A DNA stretch of 64,000 bases from Bacillus ndiopicus (GCF_000612805.1 NZ_HG964405.1:609561-673560); one strand, 5' to 3'. Positions 34,927 to 43,838 are shown, numbered from the stretch's first letter. Notes: generated by a model from the sequence alone, not told the origin. Numbers and translations: made by a program.

Positions 34927-36417
34927 ATGACAGAAAATATTATTATTAAAAATTTAACTTTTAAATACTTATCAATGACAAAGCCTATTTTTAAAAATAT
35001 GCATTTGAATATTAATGACAATTGGAAATTAGGGCTAATAGGAAGAAATGGACGTGGAAAAACGACCTTCTTTAGGCTACTTTTAAATGAGCTTGAATAT
35101 GATGGCTCTATTCAAACGAATTTGCATTTTAAATATTTTCCTTCGTATCCAGAGGGACAGTTAACCGTTTTAGAGCTTTTTAAAGATGTAGAGAGTTGGC
35201 AAATTGAGAGAGAGTTAGCCTTAATGGATTTGCCAGTATCTATTTTAGATAAACAGTTCGCTATTTTAAGTGGCGGTGAACAAACAAAAATATTATTGAT
35301 TGAGTTATTTTTAAGTAGAGATTCGTTTCCTTTAATTGATGAGCCTACAAACAATTTAGATTTGCATGGTAGAAAAATTGTTGGACAATATCTAAAAAGT
35401 AAGAAAGGCTTTATTGTCAGCAGCCATGACGAAAGCTTTTTAAATGAATTTGTTGACCATGTACTAGCAATTAATAAACAGTCAATTGATGTAATAAAGG
35501 GCGATATTACTACGTGGAAATATGAAAAGGCAAATGCTGATTTATTAACTGAAGAAACAAATGACAAGCTAAAAAATGAAATAAAGAGATTAGATACCGT
35601 TGCCAAGCGTGTAAGTGACTGGGGCACAAAAAAGCAAAATAGTACGAATGATGCAGCTGCAAGAAAAATTGCTGCGAAGCATATGAAAAGATCAAAGGCG
35701 TTAAAAAAGCGAACAGAGGCTCTAATAGAAGAAAAATCTGCTCTAATCCATAATATTGAAAAACCACCTGAGCTGAAAATGTATGTGTCGCATCCGCGAA
35801 AGCAGGTATTGTATTTTAGAGATTTTACAATTGTACGGGATGGGCTACCCCTTTTTAAGCCGATTACGATTGACATTTATCCAAATGAGCGGTTTTTTAT
35901 TGAAGGTGAAAATGGTGTAGGGAAATCAACTTTATTAAAATTTATTCTAGGTATTGAAAAGTTTGAAACGGTTGGTGATTATCGCATTGATTTACCTAAA
36001 GATATATCGATTTTTCATCAAAAAAATGATGATAACGAAAATTATTTGTCGATGATTGACCAGCTCACAAAAGAGGAGAGGGAAGAGTATTGGCATGTAC
36101 TGTATCAATTAGGCATTGAGCGCTCAAAATTTACCGATAAAACAAGTGCAACTTGGAGCGCAGGTCAGGCGAAAAAGGCATTTTTAGCAAAGGCGTTGTT
36201 AGGAAAAAACGAGCTTTTGGCATGGGATGAGGTAACAAATCATCTTGATATGATGGTTATTGAGCAATTAGTTGCTGCAATAAAAAAATATCAACCAACG
36301 ATGATTGGCATTGATCATAATGAGTACTATATCAATGCAATTGCGACGAAGAAAATTAAGCTAATCAATTACGCCTTGGCTAACTCTAGTCCAGATTTTT
36401 TTCGAGCTCGCTCATGA
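34927..36417 (+). CDS. Lsa-like ABC-F ribosomal protection protein
   Basis: A soluble twin-ATPase protein, 496 residues, of the ABC-F class that displaces antibiotics from the ribosome. Site 1: GRNGRGKT, LSGGEQ, LIDEPTNNLD. Site 2: GENGVGKST, WSAGQ, LLAWDEVTNHLD. The N-terminus (NWKLGLIGRNGRGKTTFFRL) resembles Lsa proteins, which confer resistance to lincosamides, streptogramin A and pleuromutilins; the actual spectrum is not predictable. AAAGGTGGG precedes the ATG at 34927. The last residues (YALANSSPDFFRARS) are encoded by dispersed-repeat copy B, so the native C-terminus has been replaced. Confidence 0.88.
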   Translation: MTENIIIKNLTFKYLSMTKPIFKNMHLNINDNWKLGLIGRNGRGKTTFFRLLLNELEYDGSIQTNLHFKYFPSYPEGQLTVLELFKDVESWQIERELALMDLPVSILDKQFAILSGGEQTKILLIELFLSRDSFPLIDEPTNNLDLHGRKIVGQYLKSKKGFIVSSHDESFLNEFVDHVLAINKQSIDVIKGDITTWKYEKANADLLTEETNDKLKNEIKRLDTVAKRVSDWGTKKQNSTNDAAARKIAAKHMKRSKALKKRTEALIEEKSALIHNIEKPPELKMYVSHPRKQVLYFRDFTIVRDGLPLFKPITIDIYPNERFFIEGENGVGKSTLLKFILGIEKFETVGDYRIDLPKDISIFHQKNDDNENYLSMIDQLTKEEREEYWHVLYQLGIERSKFTDKTSATWSAGQAKKAFLAKALLGKNELLAWDEVTNHLDMMVIEQLVAAIKKYQPTMIGIDHNEYYINAIATKKIKLINYALANSSPDFFRARS

Positions 36418-36680
36418 GCGGAAGTTAACCTAAAACCGTCACGTCGTGTGACAACGGTTAACTGACCTGCATCGTGCAGGCCTATCTTCAAAAATCTGTG
36501 ACATTCGCCGGGGCGTTTGGGCCAACGTGATGTTGGTCACTCAGTGCGGTTTGTACACCCACTGAACGATAGAAAACAAAATATACCGTTCATTTCACCA
36601 CCTGTAGAGATAGGAGTTTTCTGTATTTGTACCTGTCGCTTCGCTTTCGGTACAAAGGTAAATTACTGAATCAAGATAAA
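36364..36680 (+). repeat. Hairpin-rich dispersed repeat, copy B
   Basis: A 317-base copy of the element at 16828-17026. Shared blocks, in the same order: CAATTACGCCTTGGC, TCCAGATTTTTTTCGAGCTC, TTCAAAAATCTGTGACAT, CGCCGGGGCGTTT, ATAGAAAACAAAATATA and TGAATCAAGATAAA. Copy B carries extra hairpin modules: GTTAACC/GGTTAAC enclosing GTCAC/GTGAC, CCTGCA/TGCAGG, CCAAC/GTTGG and TTTGTACC/GGTACAAA. Its left end lies inside the ABC-F coding frame and its right end 11 bases before the next gene. Confidence 0.8.
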
Positions 36681-36691
36681 GGGGTAAAACA

Positions 36692-37159
36692 ATGACATTA
36701 TATCGATTTTTAGCCTCCAAATCCCCAATGCCTGAGGCAGGGGATAGCGGCTTCCGAGAAATAACAAAAGAGGCATTTGAGCAACTTACAGAACCAGTAC
36801 CTTACTTTACAGTGCCTTATTTGCCAGATAAAGTGATTATTATTGATGATTTGACAAAGTTAGAGCAATTTCAAGTTGTGAGATGCCTTCAACTTCCAGA
36901 AGATACAGGCGGTCAAATTCAAAGACCTTATATTTATGAACTGCGTGGTAATGTGAATGAAGATTATTTAACAAAGCTAGTGAGGTATTTGCAGGAATAT
37001 GTGAAGGAGCAGGATAAGGTTGAATTATGGTCACTTTGGCATGGGGAATCTGTAAGTTCGAATCAAATGAGAAGACTAGACCCTCAAAACCTGTCAGTAG
37101 AGAAGCTAGCGTTTTTAGGTCAATATAAAAATAACTGTATTAAACTTTGGCGAAAATAA
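36692..37159 (+). CDS. Conserved-looking protein of unknown function
   Basis: A 155-residue soluble protein beginning MTLYRFLASKSPMPEAGDSG. It looks like a compact alpha/beta domain, with YLPDKVIIIDDLTKLEQFQV and a C-terminal WSLWHGESV segment. AAAGGGG lies 9 bases before the ATG, immediately after the end of repeat copy B, so the repeat forms its 5' leader. No family was recognised. Confidence 0.75.
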   Translation: MTLYRFLASKSPMPEAGDSGFREITKEAFEQLTEPVPYFTVPYLPDKVIIIDDLTKLEQFQVVRCLQLPEDTGGQIQRPYIYELRGNVNEDYLTKLVRYLQEYVKEQDKVELWSLWHGESVSSNQMRRLDPQNLSVEKLAFLGQYKNNCIKLWRK

Positions 37160-37250
37160 TTGCCCCCAAAATCAATCAAATTACTGATTTTTTATAATCC
37201 CTTTTTTGCTAAAGTTAATTTAGTGATTTTGTAGAAGAGAAAGGACTTTG

Positions 37251-37667
37251 ATGATGCAAGAACATTGGCCTAATGAAATGAAAATTGCTCAAATAAGAAT
37301 AGCGCGACCAACTAATCAACTAAGCAAAGTGGTTAGCTTTTATTGTGAGGGATTAGGATTAAAAAAAATTGGTTCTTTTGAAGGGCATGCTGGGTATGAT
37401 GGTGTGATGATTGGACTTCCGGGATTTGATTATCATTTAGAATTTACCCAACATGCTGATGGCAGTCCCTGTCCTGCTCCAACAAAGGATAATTTGCTAG
37501 TGTTTTATTTACCAGATACTGAAGCAATACAAAAAATTACAAATAGATTAAATGCAATGGGATATGCTTCTGTACCGCCTGAGAATCCGTATTGGAATGA
37601 ATTAGGCACTACAATTGAGGATCCTGATGGTTGGCGCATTGTATTGATGAATTCAAATGGCATATAA
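37251..37667 (+). CDS. VOC superfamily (glyoxalase-like) protein
   Basis: A 138-residue VOC protein. ARPTNQLSKVVSFYCEGLGL opens the fold and IEDPDGWRIVLMNS closes it. YHLEFTQHADG has candidate metal-binding His and Glu, and the last strand lacks the usual Glu. Such proteins act as lyases, dioxygenases or antibiotic-binding proteins; the substrate is unknown. GAAAGGA lies before ATG 37251, with a second ATG one codon later. A strong terminator follows. Confidence 0.85.
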   Translation: MMQEHWPNEMKIAQIRIARPTNQLSKVVSFYCEGLGLKKIGSFEGHAGYDGVMIGLPGFDYHLEFTQHADGSPCPAPTKDNLLVFYLPDTEAIQKITNRLNAMGYASVPPENPYWNELGTTIEDPDGWRIVLMNSNGI

Positions 37668-37680
37668 GTAAATGCACTAA

Positions 37681-37718
37681 TAAAAGCTTGGAAATTATCC
37701 TATTTCCAAGCTTTTATG
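37681..37718 (+). terminator. Terminator after the VOC gene
   Basis: AAAAGCTTGGAAA and TTTCCAAGCTTTT form a 13-bp stem. Confidence 0.85.
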
Positions 37719-37866
37719 CTCTTTCAAATAGACGTAGTGAGTGAAAAATCAATTTTGTACGGTCTTTTTATTTTTGGAGTTTTTCGAAAATTACAAAATA
37801 TAAATGGTGTGAAAACCTTTTCCATATTATAATAATATTAATAAATTGGATAAAGAGGTGGAAATT

Positions 37867-38283
37867 ATGAAAAAAGGTCACTATATACGCTATATTGTAT
37901 GGATGATTGGATTGCTATTTTTACTATTCATATTCCAACATTTTCAAAGTGTATTTGAACAAAAGGCCAGAGAATCCTTTGATCCTATGAAACTTTATTC
38001 ATTCCAAATTTTTATGTACTTTATAATTGGGTGTTATTTAGCGATTATTGTAATTCAATCTTGGCGACCTCAATTAAATTTAGCTTTGTTTTTAGCAATA
38101 ACTATACCTTGTACAATTATAGCGCTATATTTTCCAATGACTTTAACTATACCAAATATCCCCATGCCCAAAAACCTTAATTTTTTTATTATGAAAAGAG
38201 AATTTTTCCCCTTAATAGCAGGCTTTACATTTTTACTAAGTTTGTTTAGCGCCTCTAAAAAAGGGGCTAACAAAATTTTGTAG
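37867..38283 (+). CDS. Membrane protein of unknown function
   Basis: A 138-residue protein with four membrane segments (about 8-26, 48-66, 72-92 and 113-130). AGAGGTGG lies 6 bases before the ATG at 37867; the frame extends to 37846 without a site. A lipoprotein gene follows after 10 bases, so they form an operon. No family was recognised. Confidence 0.72.
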   Translation: MKKGHYIRYIVWMIGLLFLLFIFQHFQSVFEQKARESFDPMKLYSFQIFMYFIIGCYLAIIVIQSWRPQLNLALFLAITIPCTIIALYFPMTLTIPNIPMPKNLNFFIMKREFFPLIAGFTFLLSLFSASKKGANKIL

Positions 38284-38293
38284 GAGGATTTAT

Positions 38294-38674
38294 ATGAAGA
38301 AAAAGCTTTTTATTATGGCAAGCTGCTTTGTTATTTTAAGTGGCTGTATGACACAAGGAGCACAGTATAGTGCCAAAAATAATGATTGGGAAGTAAAACT
38401 CGATCTTACTTTCGATAAAGCAGAAGGAATGGAATGTCATACTGGAGCTATAAAATATTTAGGAGAGGAACCTTACCCAAAAGAAGTGAAATACAGTGTA
38501 ACGAACAATTCTAACTTAGAAATGGGCGGAACAGGTGTTTTAGATCAATATGGTGTATTAAACTTTGGAAAAGGCTGCGGTAGTGCAACAGCTTTGATAG
38601 ACAAAGGTAATGAGGCAGAAATAAAGATTGAGTGGGATGGTAAATCTGAAACGTTACAGTTAGATGTAAAGTGA
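38294..38674 (+). CDS. Lipoprotein of unknown function
   Basis: A 126-residue lipoprotein: MKKKLFIMASCFVILSGC gives a LSGC lipobox with lipidated Cys18. The mature part is beta-rich (NDWEVKLDLTF and IEWDGKSETLQLDVK) with two further Cys (MECHTG and GKGCGS) that could form a disulfide. TAGGAGG lies before the ATG. It is the second gene of an operon with a membrane protein. Confidence 0.8.
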   Translation: MKKKLFIMASCFVILSGCMTQGAQYSAKNNDWEVKLDLTFDKAEGMECHTGAIKYLGEEPYPKEVKYSVTNNSNLEMGGTGVLDQYGVLNFGKGCGSATALIDKGNEAEIKIEWDGKSETLQLDVK

Positions 38675-38690
38675 TAACGGAGTAAGACCT

Positions 38691-38733
38691 TAAAAGCACA
38701 AGCAGTACTTTGCGAATTGCTTGTGTTTTTTAT
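38691..38733 (+). terminator. Terminator after the lipoprotein gene
   Basis: AAAAGCACAAGCA pairs with TGCTTGTGTTTT and is followed by T. Confidence 0.85.
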
Positions 38734-38807
38734 TTCAAAAAGCCCAGGGCTAATCGATTATAGCAATAACAGGAGAAGTGTTAAAATTATATAAAGGAGT
38801 GACTTTA

Positions 38808-39431
38808 ATGAAAGAAATTTTAAAAATATTAAATCAAATGAGAGGTATCACACAGACAGGTTTAGCATATACAAAGGACCCATATGATGAAGAAAGATAC
38901 ATAGAGTTAGAAACAATTACGAAAAAATTAATAGAAAAATTAACTACGCTCAATCATGAAGAAATTAATGTGATTTTTTCTGCGGAAGAGGGTTATGCTA
39001 CGCCAAAAACTGATATTCGCTGCGTTGTATTTAATTCACAGCAACAATTATTATTAGTAAAGGAAAAGAGCGATAATAGTTGGGCTTTACCAGGAGGATG
39101 GGCTGATATAGGCTTATCTCCAGGAGAGGTTGCAGTGAAAGAGGTGCAAGAAGAGGCTGGATTAACAGTAGAACCAACGAAAATATTGGCTATTATGGAT
39201 AAATATAAGCATAATCTTGCGCCAGAGTTTTCTTATATTTATAAAATATTTATTCAATGTAACATAGTGAGTGGAGAAATATGCTCTGGCTTAGAAACGG
39301 ATGATGTGGCGTTTTTTGAATTACCACAAATTGAGACTTTAAGTTTATCAAGCAGAAGAAATACACTAGAGCAAATAAAATTGATGTTTGAATATCAGAG
39401 TAACCCAAATAAAGAGGTTTATTTTGATTAA
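38808..39431 (+). CDS. Nudix hydrolase with N-terminal helical domain
   Basis: A 207-residue protein. The first 60 residues are a helical domain typical of a Nudix subgroup acting on linked nucleoside diphosphates (MKEILKILNQMRGITQTGLA). The Nudix domain follows, with GGWADIGLSPGEVAVKEVQE and then EAGL, where Lys replaces the Arg of REUxEE. AAAGGAGTGAC lies before the ATG at 38808, and the upstream frame to 38778 has no site. The HAD gene next to it overlaps by 8 bases. Confidence 0.87.
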   Translation: MKEILKILNQMRGITQTGLAYTKDPYDEERYIELETITKKLIEKLTTLNHEEINVIFSAEEGYATPKTDIRCVVFNSQQQLLLVKEKSDNSWALPGGWADIGLSPGEVAVKEVQEEAGLTVEPTKILAIMDKYKHNLAPEFSYIYKIFIQCNIVSGEICSGLETDDVAFFELPQIETLSLSSRRNTLEQIKLMFEYQSNPNKEVYFD

Positions 39432-40089
39432 AGGGGAAGATACTATTATAAAAGCAGTAATATTTGATTTTGATGGCACTCTAGCGAATACATTACCGAT
39501 ATGTTTTTATGCTTTTCAAAGTGTTTTTAAACAATTTGATAATAGAGGTTTATCTGCAGATGAAATTGTAAAGATGTTTGGACCTTCTGAAATAGGGATT
39601 ATTCAAGAGAATCTTCAAAATTCGAATAAAAATGCCGCAATTGAATATTTTTATGAAAAATATTCGGAATCGCACGCGGATTTTGTGAAGCAAAACACTG
39701 AAATACAAGAACTATTGTATCATTTGAAAGGATTAGGTATACAGATTGGCATTTTTACAGGTAAGGCACAAAGGAGTCTAGATATTTCCTTAAAAAAATT
39801 ATCAATGGATGGATTATTTGACGTTATGATTACAGGTGATGATGTAGTGGAGCCAAAGCCTGCACCGGAGGGCTTACTGAAAGTCTTAGATCTTTTAGAG
39901 GTTGACAATACTTAGGCGATTTTTGTAGGTGATAGTGAAGCAGATATTGTGGCTGGCTTACAGGCTCATGTATTGACGGTTGGTGTTCAATGGCTACCAG
40001 ATTACCAACCCCAAACGTTTATAGAGCAACCACAAGTCATTATAAATAATGTAATGGACTTTAAACATTTCCTGTCTTCGATAATGTGA
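39424..40089 (+). pseudogene. HAD-superfamily phosphatase interrupted by an in-frame TAG
   Basis: The first part has HAD motif I (VIFDFDGTLANT), the cap, motif II (IFTGKAQRSLD) and motif III (VVEPKPAPEGLLKVL), then stops at TAG 39913-39915. The same frame continues for 57 codons with AIFVGDSEADIVAGLQAHVL, which is motif IV, and ends at TGA 40087-40089. One base change from CAG would restore a normal 221-residue phosphoglycolate-phosphatase-like enzyme. The start is probably TTG 39424, after AAAGAGG. The break could be a true mutation or a sequencing error. Confidence 0.85.
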
Positions 40090-40144
40090 AAAACCTTTTT
40101 ATTAGACATCGTAAGGTAATACGATTACAATAACACTTACCGAA

Positions 40145-40441
40145 ATGCATGAAAGGGTGTCTAAGCTGTACAAAATTATTTATATGAAGGCCGATTATGA
40201 GCCATGGTGGCAGTTTGAAGGCTGGGAAGAGACAATTCAGGAGACATACTTTTTCGAAACAGAAGAGGCATTAGAACAAGCTTTTCAAGAAATGCTTGCT
40301 AAATTTCGAGCGCAATACGAAAATGAAGCAGAGAAGCATGAAAAATACTTTGCTTTTTGGACTGATAATGAATGCGAATATTGTGAAGCTTGTGATGAAG
40401 ATGCACAAATTTATCATGGTTTAATCATGATAAAGCATTAA
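40145..40441 (+). CDS. DUF1033 family protein
   Basis: A protein of up to 98 residues whose core, YKIIYMKADYEPWWQFEGWE and later IYHGLIMIKH, matches DUF1033, a small family of unknown function in Bacillales and lactic acid bacteria. The ATG at 40145 has no ribosome-binding site. GAAAGGGTG is well placed for an in-frame CTG at 40166, which would give the family's usual start LYKIIYMKAD, so a CTG start is possible. A conserved-looking ECEYCEACDED segment has three Cys. Confidence 0.78.
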   Translation: MHERVSKLYKIIYMKADYEPWWQFEGWEETIQETYFFETEEALEQAFQEMLAKFRAQYENEAEKHEKYFAFWTDNECEYCEACDEDAQIYHGLIMIKH

Positions 40442-40505
40442 ATATAGGAGATTTCTGCAATTGACAGAAATTAAGGAAAATTTTTAAAAAAATCAAGAAA
40501 ATAAA

Positions 40506-40533
40506 TTGACATAGTGTAAAATCATGGTATACT
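40506..40533 (+). promoter_or_regulatory. Promoter of the cold-shock gene
   Basis: TTGACA (40506-40511) and TATACT (40528-40533) are separated by 16 bp, with TG one base before the -10 box. It leaves an untranslated leader of about 150 bases. Confidence 0.75.
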
Positions 40534-40569
40534 TAAAATAACAATAAAATTGCTTGACCGGATACAATG

Positions 40570-40637
40570 GATTCACATATTACAAAGAGTGATCGGTGTG
40601 TAAGTGTCGGTACTTTTTGTAATATGTGAATTTTTAT
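40570..40637 (+). promoter_or_regulatory. Long hairpin in the cold-shock mRNA leader
   Basis: ATTCACATATTACAAA (40571-40586) pairs perfectly with TTTGTAATATGTGAAT (40616-40631) across a 29-base loop and runs into TTTTTATTT, so it has the form of a weak attenuator. csp leaders are known thermosensitive RNA elements; this one is a candidate. Confidence 0.6.
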
Positions 40638-40688
40638 TTCGGTAAACAATTCCATATTGTTCACTTTATTTTTTGGAGGTTTTCTCAA

Positions 40689-40889
40689 ATGAAACAAGGT
40701 ACAGTAAAATGGTTTAACTCAGAAAAAGGCTTCGGATTCATCGAAGTAGAAGGCGAAAACGACGTATTCGTACACTTCTCTGCAATCCAAGGCGAAGGTT
40801 TCAAAACTCTTGACGAAGGTCAAAAAGTGGAATTCGAAGTTGTAGATGGCAACCGCGGACCACAAGCTGCTAACGTAACTAAACTTTAA
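40689..40889 (+). CDS. Cold-shock protein, CspA/CspB family
   Basis: A 66-residue single-domain nucleic-acid chaperone. RNP1 is KGFGFIEV and RNP2 is DVFVHFSAI, both intact. It binds single-stranded RNA and DNA and melts secondary structure at low temperature. The ATG at 40689 is preceded by TTGGAGG; the frame extends back to 40626 through the leader hairpin but is not expected to be translated. It has its own promoter, structured leader and terminator. Confidence 0.96.
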   Translation: MKQGTVKWFNSEKGFGFIEVEGENDVFVHFSAIQGEGFKTLDEGQKVEFEVVDGNRGPQAANVTKL

Positions 40890-40919
40890 TTCTTAGAATT
40901 AAACTTAAACTCGTTAATC

Positions 40920-40953
40920 CAAAGCACTTCTCATTATGGGAAGTGCTTTTTTT
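40920..40953 (+). terminator. Terminator of the cold-shock gene
   Basis: AAAGCACTTC pairs with GAAGTGCTTT and is followed by T-rich sequence. Confidence 0.9.
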
Positions 40954-41000
40954 CGTGCTCTATATTATGATAAGAAATATATGAAAAAGGAGGCTAAACA

Positions 41001-41483
41001 ATGCTTGCTACAATTTCACAGCAACAAAATCACATAATTGCCCAGTTTGAACGTCGGCTGTCATATAATGCTCAGCAAGTATGGGCTGTATTAACAGAAA
41101 ATCATCATTTAAAGCATTGGATGCGCAATTTAGAGATCGTTGATGCGCGTAAAAATGGGAAAATGAACTTTCATATGCTGGATGGCACAGATGCTCTGAT
41201 TGAAATGAAAGTTACCGATTATGTGGAGCAAAAAGCATTCGCCTTCGAATGGGGCAATGACCATGTGCGATTCGAATTACAGCCTGTAGATACAGGAACG
41301 GTCTTAACTTTAACAGAAACGATTCAAGAGTTGACGGAACATACGCCAAAGGATTTAGCTGGTTGGCATATATGCTTGCAGCTATTTGATGGTGTTCTGC
41401 AAGGGGCGGGAGAGCAGGAATTCCCGATGGAAGATTGGCAGCAGTATTATGAGAAGTATAAGGAATTGCTTGCGGGGATATAA
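41001..41483 (+). CDS. SRPBCC/AHSA1-like domain protein
   Basis: A 160-residue protein of the START-like SRPBCC fold, a hydrophobic-cavity domain. Family features are FERRLSYNAQQVWAVLTENH near the start and the closing GWHICLQLFDGVLQG helix. The ligand is unknown. AAGGAGG lies 8 bases before the ATG. It is monocistronic, with a convergent methyltransferase gene beyond the terminator. Confidence 0.85.
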   Translation: MLATISQQQNHIIAQFERRLSYNAQQVWAVLTENHHLKHWMRNLEIVDARKNGKMNFHMLDGTDALIEMKVTDYVEQKAFAFEWGNDHVRFELQPVDTGTVLTLTETIQELTEHTPKDLAGWHICLQLFDGVLQGAGEQEFPMEDWQQYYEKYKELLAGI

Positions 41484-41512
41484 GAGTACCTCTATTCATT
41501 TTTCCATAAAAC

Positions 41513-41547
41513 GAAAAAAGTATTAGCGATTTTGCTAATACTTTTTT
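41513..41547. terminator. Bidirectional terminator
   Basis: AAAAAAGTATTAGC and GCTAATACTTTTTT pair across a 6-base loop between convergent genes. Confidence 0.88.
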
Positions 41548-41569
41548 GTCTAGCTAACGTGATTAATTT

Positions 41570-42334
41570 TTATTTTAATTGACAATGGACAACCATAGAA
41601 ATACTATCTTTTGTAAACGCATCCTTCTTCCAAGAACCGTATAAATTTATTAGTTCAAAGCCATGCGACTCTAATAATCGATGAAGCTCCAATGGAAAAA
41701 CATAGCGAAGTGAGATTGAATCTTTTGCTGTGTGAATTAATTGCCCACTTTCGATAATCTCAGTCTCCGTCACACAGTATAAAATTTGAGTGTCATGATT
41801 GTACTCTTCAAAATGCTTTTCCAATACAGTTTGATTATCATTATTTACATAAGATTCTTCATACTCATTGACGACTGATAATTCAGCTATATTAGGATTT
41901 CGTGTATCAAATATAAATTGTCCCTTTGGTAATAAATGCTTTTTTACTGAATGAAATAATAAATCTTGGCTTGGGTTTGTTAAAAAGTGTTGAAATGAAT
42001 TACCAGTCATAAAAATCAATGGCGATTTAAAAGCTAAATCTAACGCTGTACAATCTTGTTGTTCAAAATTAATAGTTAATTGTTCCTGCGCTGCTTTCTG
42101 TTTTGCGCGGTTTAGCATCCCACCATGTAAATCTATTCCAACCATATTTAACCCACTTTTAGCCATGGGAATTGTTAATCTGCCTGTGCCGCAAGCAAGC
42201 TCAATGATAGGTTTCTCAATTCCACTTGCATATTCCAATATATATAACAAATCATCTTGATAGTTACCATACATTTCATCATATTTCTCAGGGTTTTCAT
42301 ATTTCTCAAAATTATTTTCAAATAGCTCTTTCAT
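41570..42334 (-). CDS. Class I SAM-dependent methyltransferase
   Basis: A 254-residue enzyme with the SAM-binding motif IIELACGTGRLTIPMAKSGL and the acidic end of strand 2 (VGIDLHGGML). Further family motifs are DCTALDL and FIFDTRNPN. It should move a methyl group from SAM to an unknown small molecule or protein. AAGGAGGAGC precedes the ATG. No neighbouring gene suggests the substrate. Confidence 0.87.
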   Translation of the reverse strand: MKELFENNFEKYENPEKYDEMYGNYQDDLLYILEYASGIEKPIIELACGTGRLTIPMAKSGLNMVGIDLHGGMLNRAKQKAAQEQLTINFEQQDCTALDLAFKSPLIFMTGNSFQHFLTNPSQDLLFHSVKKHLLPKGQFIFDTRNPNIAELSVVNEYEESYVNNDNQTVLEKHFEEYNHDTQILYCVTETEIIESGQLIHTAKDSISLRYVFPLELHRLLESHGFELINLYGSWKKDAFTKDSISMVVHCQLK

Positions 42335-42570
42335 TCATTTGCTCCTCCTTGAATATAGAAGCAAAATATCATTGTCCCGTTATTTTGCTTCACCTGCACA
42401 TAATCGATAGAAAATATTTGTATTTCTCATTTGAATCACACCTTTCAAAATAATATATGTATTATATCATGTATTGAAAATTCAATAAATATAGTGTGTG
42501 CTATTGACACGTGAAGAAATGACAGGATATTAGCAAGAAGCAAAGAGTTAGATGGATAATAAAAAATTAA

Positions 42571-42616
42571 AAAGATGCTTAAACCAAAGGACGAACCTTG
42601 ATTTAAGCATTTTTTT
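42571..42616. terminator. Bidirectional terminator
   Basis: AAAGATGCTTAAA pairs with TTTAAGCATTTT, with an A-run and a T-run outside, serving the minus-strand lipoprotein gene. Confidence 0.8.
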
Positions 42617-42642
42617 ATTGGATGGATACAAGGTGAAAATTG

Positions 42643-43260
42643 CTATTTTACATCAAGCTGCTTTAATGTTGACGTAACGACATATGTTTCATCACCATCA
42701 ACCATTTCCGTAACGCTTTTCACTAATCCATAACCACGTACATAATAGTTTGATTCTGTCGTATCTTTATCCTTTGTTACAATAACAACCGCATGATCAA
42801 AGGAGCGATAAGGTGTGTCAATTTGTGCATCGATTTCTGCAATAGTCCAATTGCCCTCAGATTGGCCTACCTCAAGAGGCATTTTTAAAATCGTTGTTAT
42901 AACAGGATACGTATCGAGCGCAGCGATATCAAATTGCTTTACTCCCTCTACCTCACGAAACACCAACTCAATTGCTTCGTTTGTAATACGATAAATTTTA
43001 TTTATAATTGCACCACCATTATCCACCTGAATATGCACGTAATTGGGTGCTAGCCAAAATGTTTGCTCTGTATAACTTGCAAATTCATTACCTTCACCTT
43101 CAAAAAAGGCAGTTGAAGCATCCTCTTTAAAATATAATTGCAGCTCATTTTCTTGCTGATCTATTTTAGGTGAATTTTCAGCAGGTTTCGTTGGCTCTGC
43201 TTGATTATTTGAGCAGCTAACTAAAAAGAGAGCTACACATAGCAAAAAGAAGTAACGCAT
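42643..43260 (-). CDS. Lipoprotein of unknown function
   Basis: A 205-residue lipoprotein with MRYFFLLCVALFLVSC, so the VSC lipobox Cys is lipidated. A short polar linker (NNQAEPTKPAENSPKID) follows, then a beta-rich domain with FWLAPNYVHIQVDNGG and YYVRGYGLVKSVTEM. The AGGAAGTGAT site fits ATG 43260 better than the in-frame GTG at 43269. Monocistronic. No family was recognised with confidence. Confidence 0.8.
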   Translation of the reverse strand: MRYFFLLCVALFLVSCSNNQAEPTKPAENSPKIDQQENELQLYFKEDASTAFFEGEGNEFASYTEQTFWLAPNYVHIQVDNGGAIINKIYRITNEAIELVFREVEGVKQFDIAALDTYPVITTILKMPLEVGQSEGNWTIAEIDAQIDTPYRSFDHAVVIVTKDKDTTESNYYVRGYGLVKSVTEMVDGDETYVVTSTLKQLDVK

Positions 43261-43382
43261 TTTTATCACTTCCTATTGATTGTTTTTTTTATATTTACCA
43301 CTTTAGCGAAGGTGGTAAACATAGTAGGGATATATGCTTTTGCAGCTGCCTATAAAATTATCTCTCGACCAAGATTAGCATT

Positions 43383-43592
43383 TTAACGCTGTGAGCATGC
43401 AGGGAAGGGGTAAATATCTTGAATCGTTTGCACATCATATTGCTTTAAAGCAAATTGACTATGATACATATACTCAATTACAAGTAGCTTATTATTCGAG
43501 ATACCACATAGCACTCCTGAAGCTCCTTGCCCATTAACAAATGAAACACCGATTGGCTGACCAATGAGATACTGTATTTTATGTTGCCACAT
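43383..43592 (-). CDS. Small conserved-looking protein of unknown function
   Basis: A 69-residue soluble protein with MWQHKIQYLIGQPIGVSFVN at the start and DIYPFPACSQR at the end. The pattern of a short SH3-like barrel (GQGASGVLCGISNNKLLVIE) suggests a small beta domain. AAAGGAGG lies 13 bases before the ATG at 43592, rather far, and the in-frame upstream codons include no better start. Function not recognised. Confidence 0.68.
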   Translation of the reverse strand: MWQHKIQYLIGQPIGVSFVNGQGASGVLCGISNNKLLVIEYMYHSQFALKQYDVQTIQDIYPFPACSQR

Positions 43593-43760
43593 GATGATGA
43601 AAATGCCTCCTTTTTGTAAGTATATGAGGAATTTAATAAGGGGGCACAAAAAACCGAATCATCTTAGCGGAAATCAACTGTCCATGTACTACTAGATGTT
43701 GCATTGTATACAAGTCTAGTTGTTTTATATTTATCTTGAAAAATTATGTGACTTCAAAAT

Positions 43761-43799
43761 AAAAAGAGTGGCATTTAATACTTTGCTACTCTTTTTTTA
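43761..43799. terminator. Bidirectional terminator-like hairpin
   Basis: AAAAAGAGTGGCA pairs imperfectly with TGCTACTCTTTTT. Confidence 0.7.
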
Positions 43800-43838
43800 T
43801 GGTGAAAAGAATGACGTAATTCGTATAGTGATAGAGGA

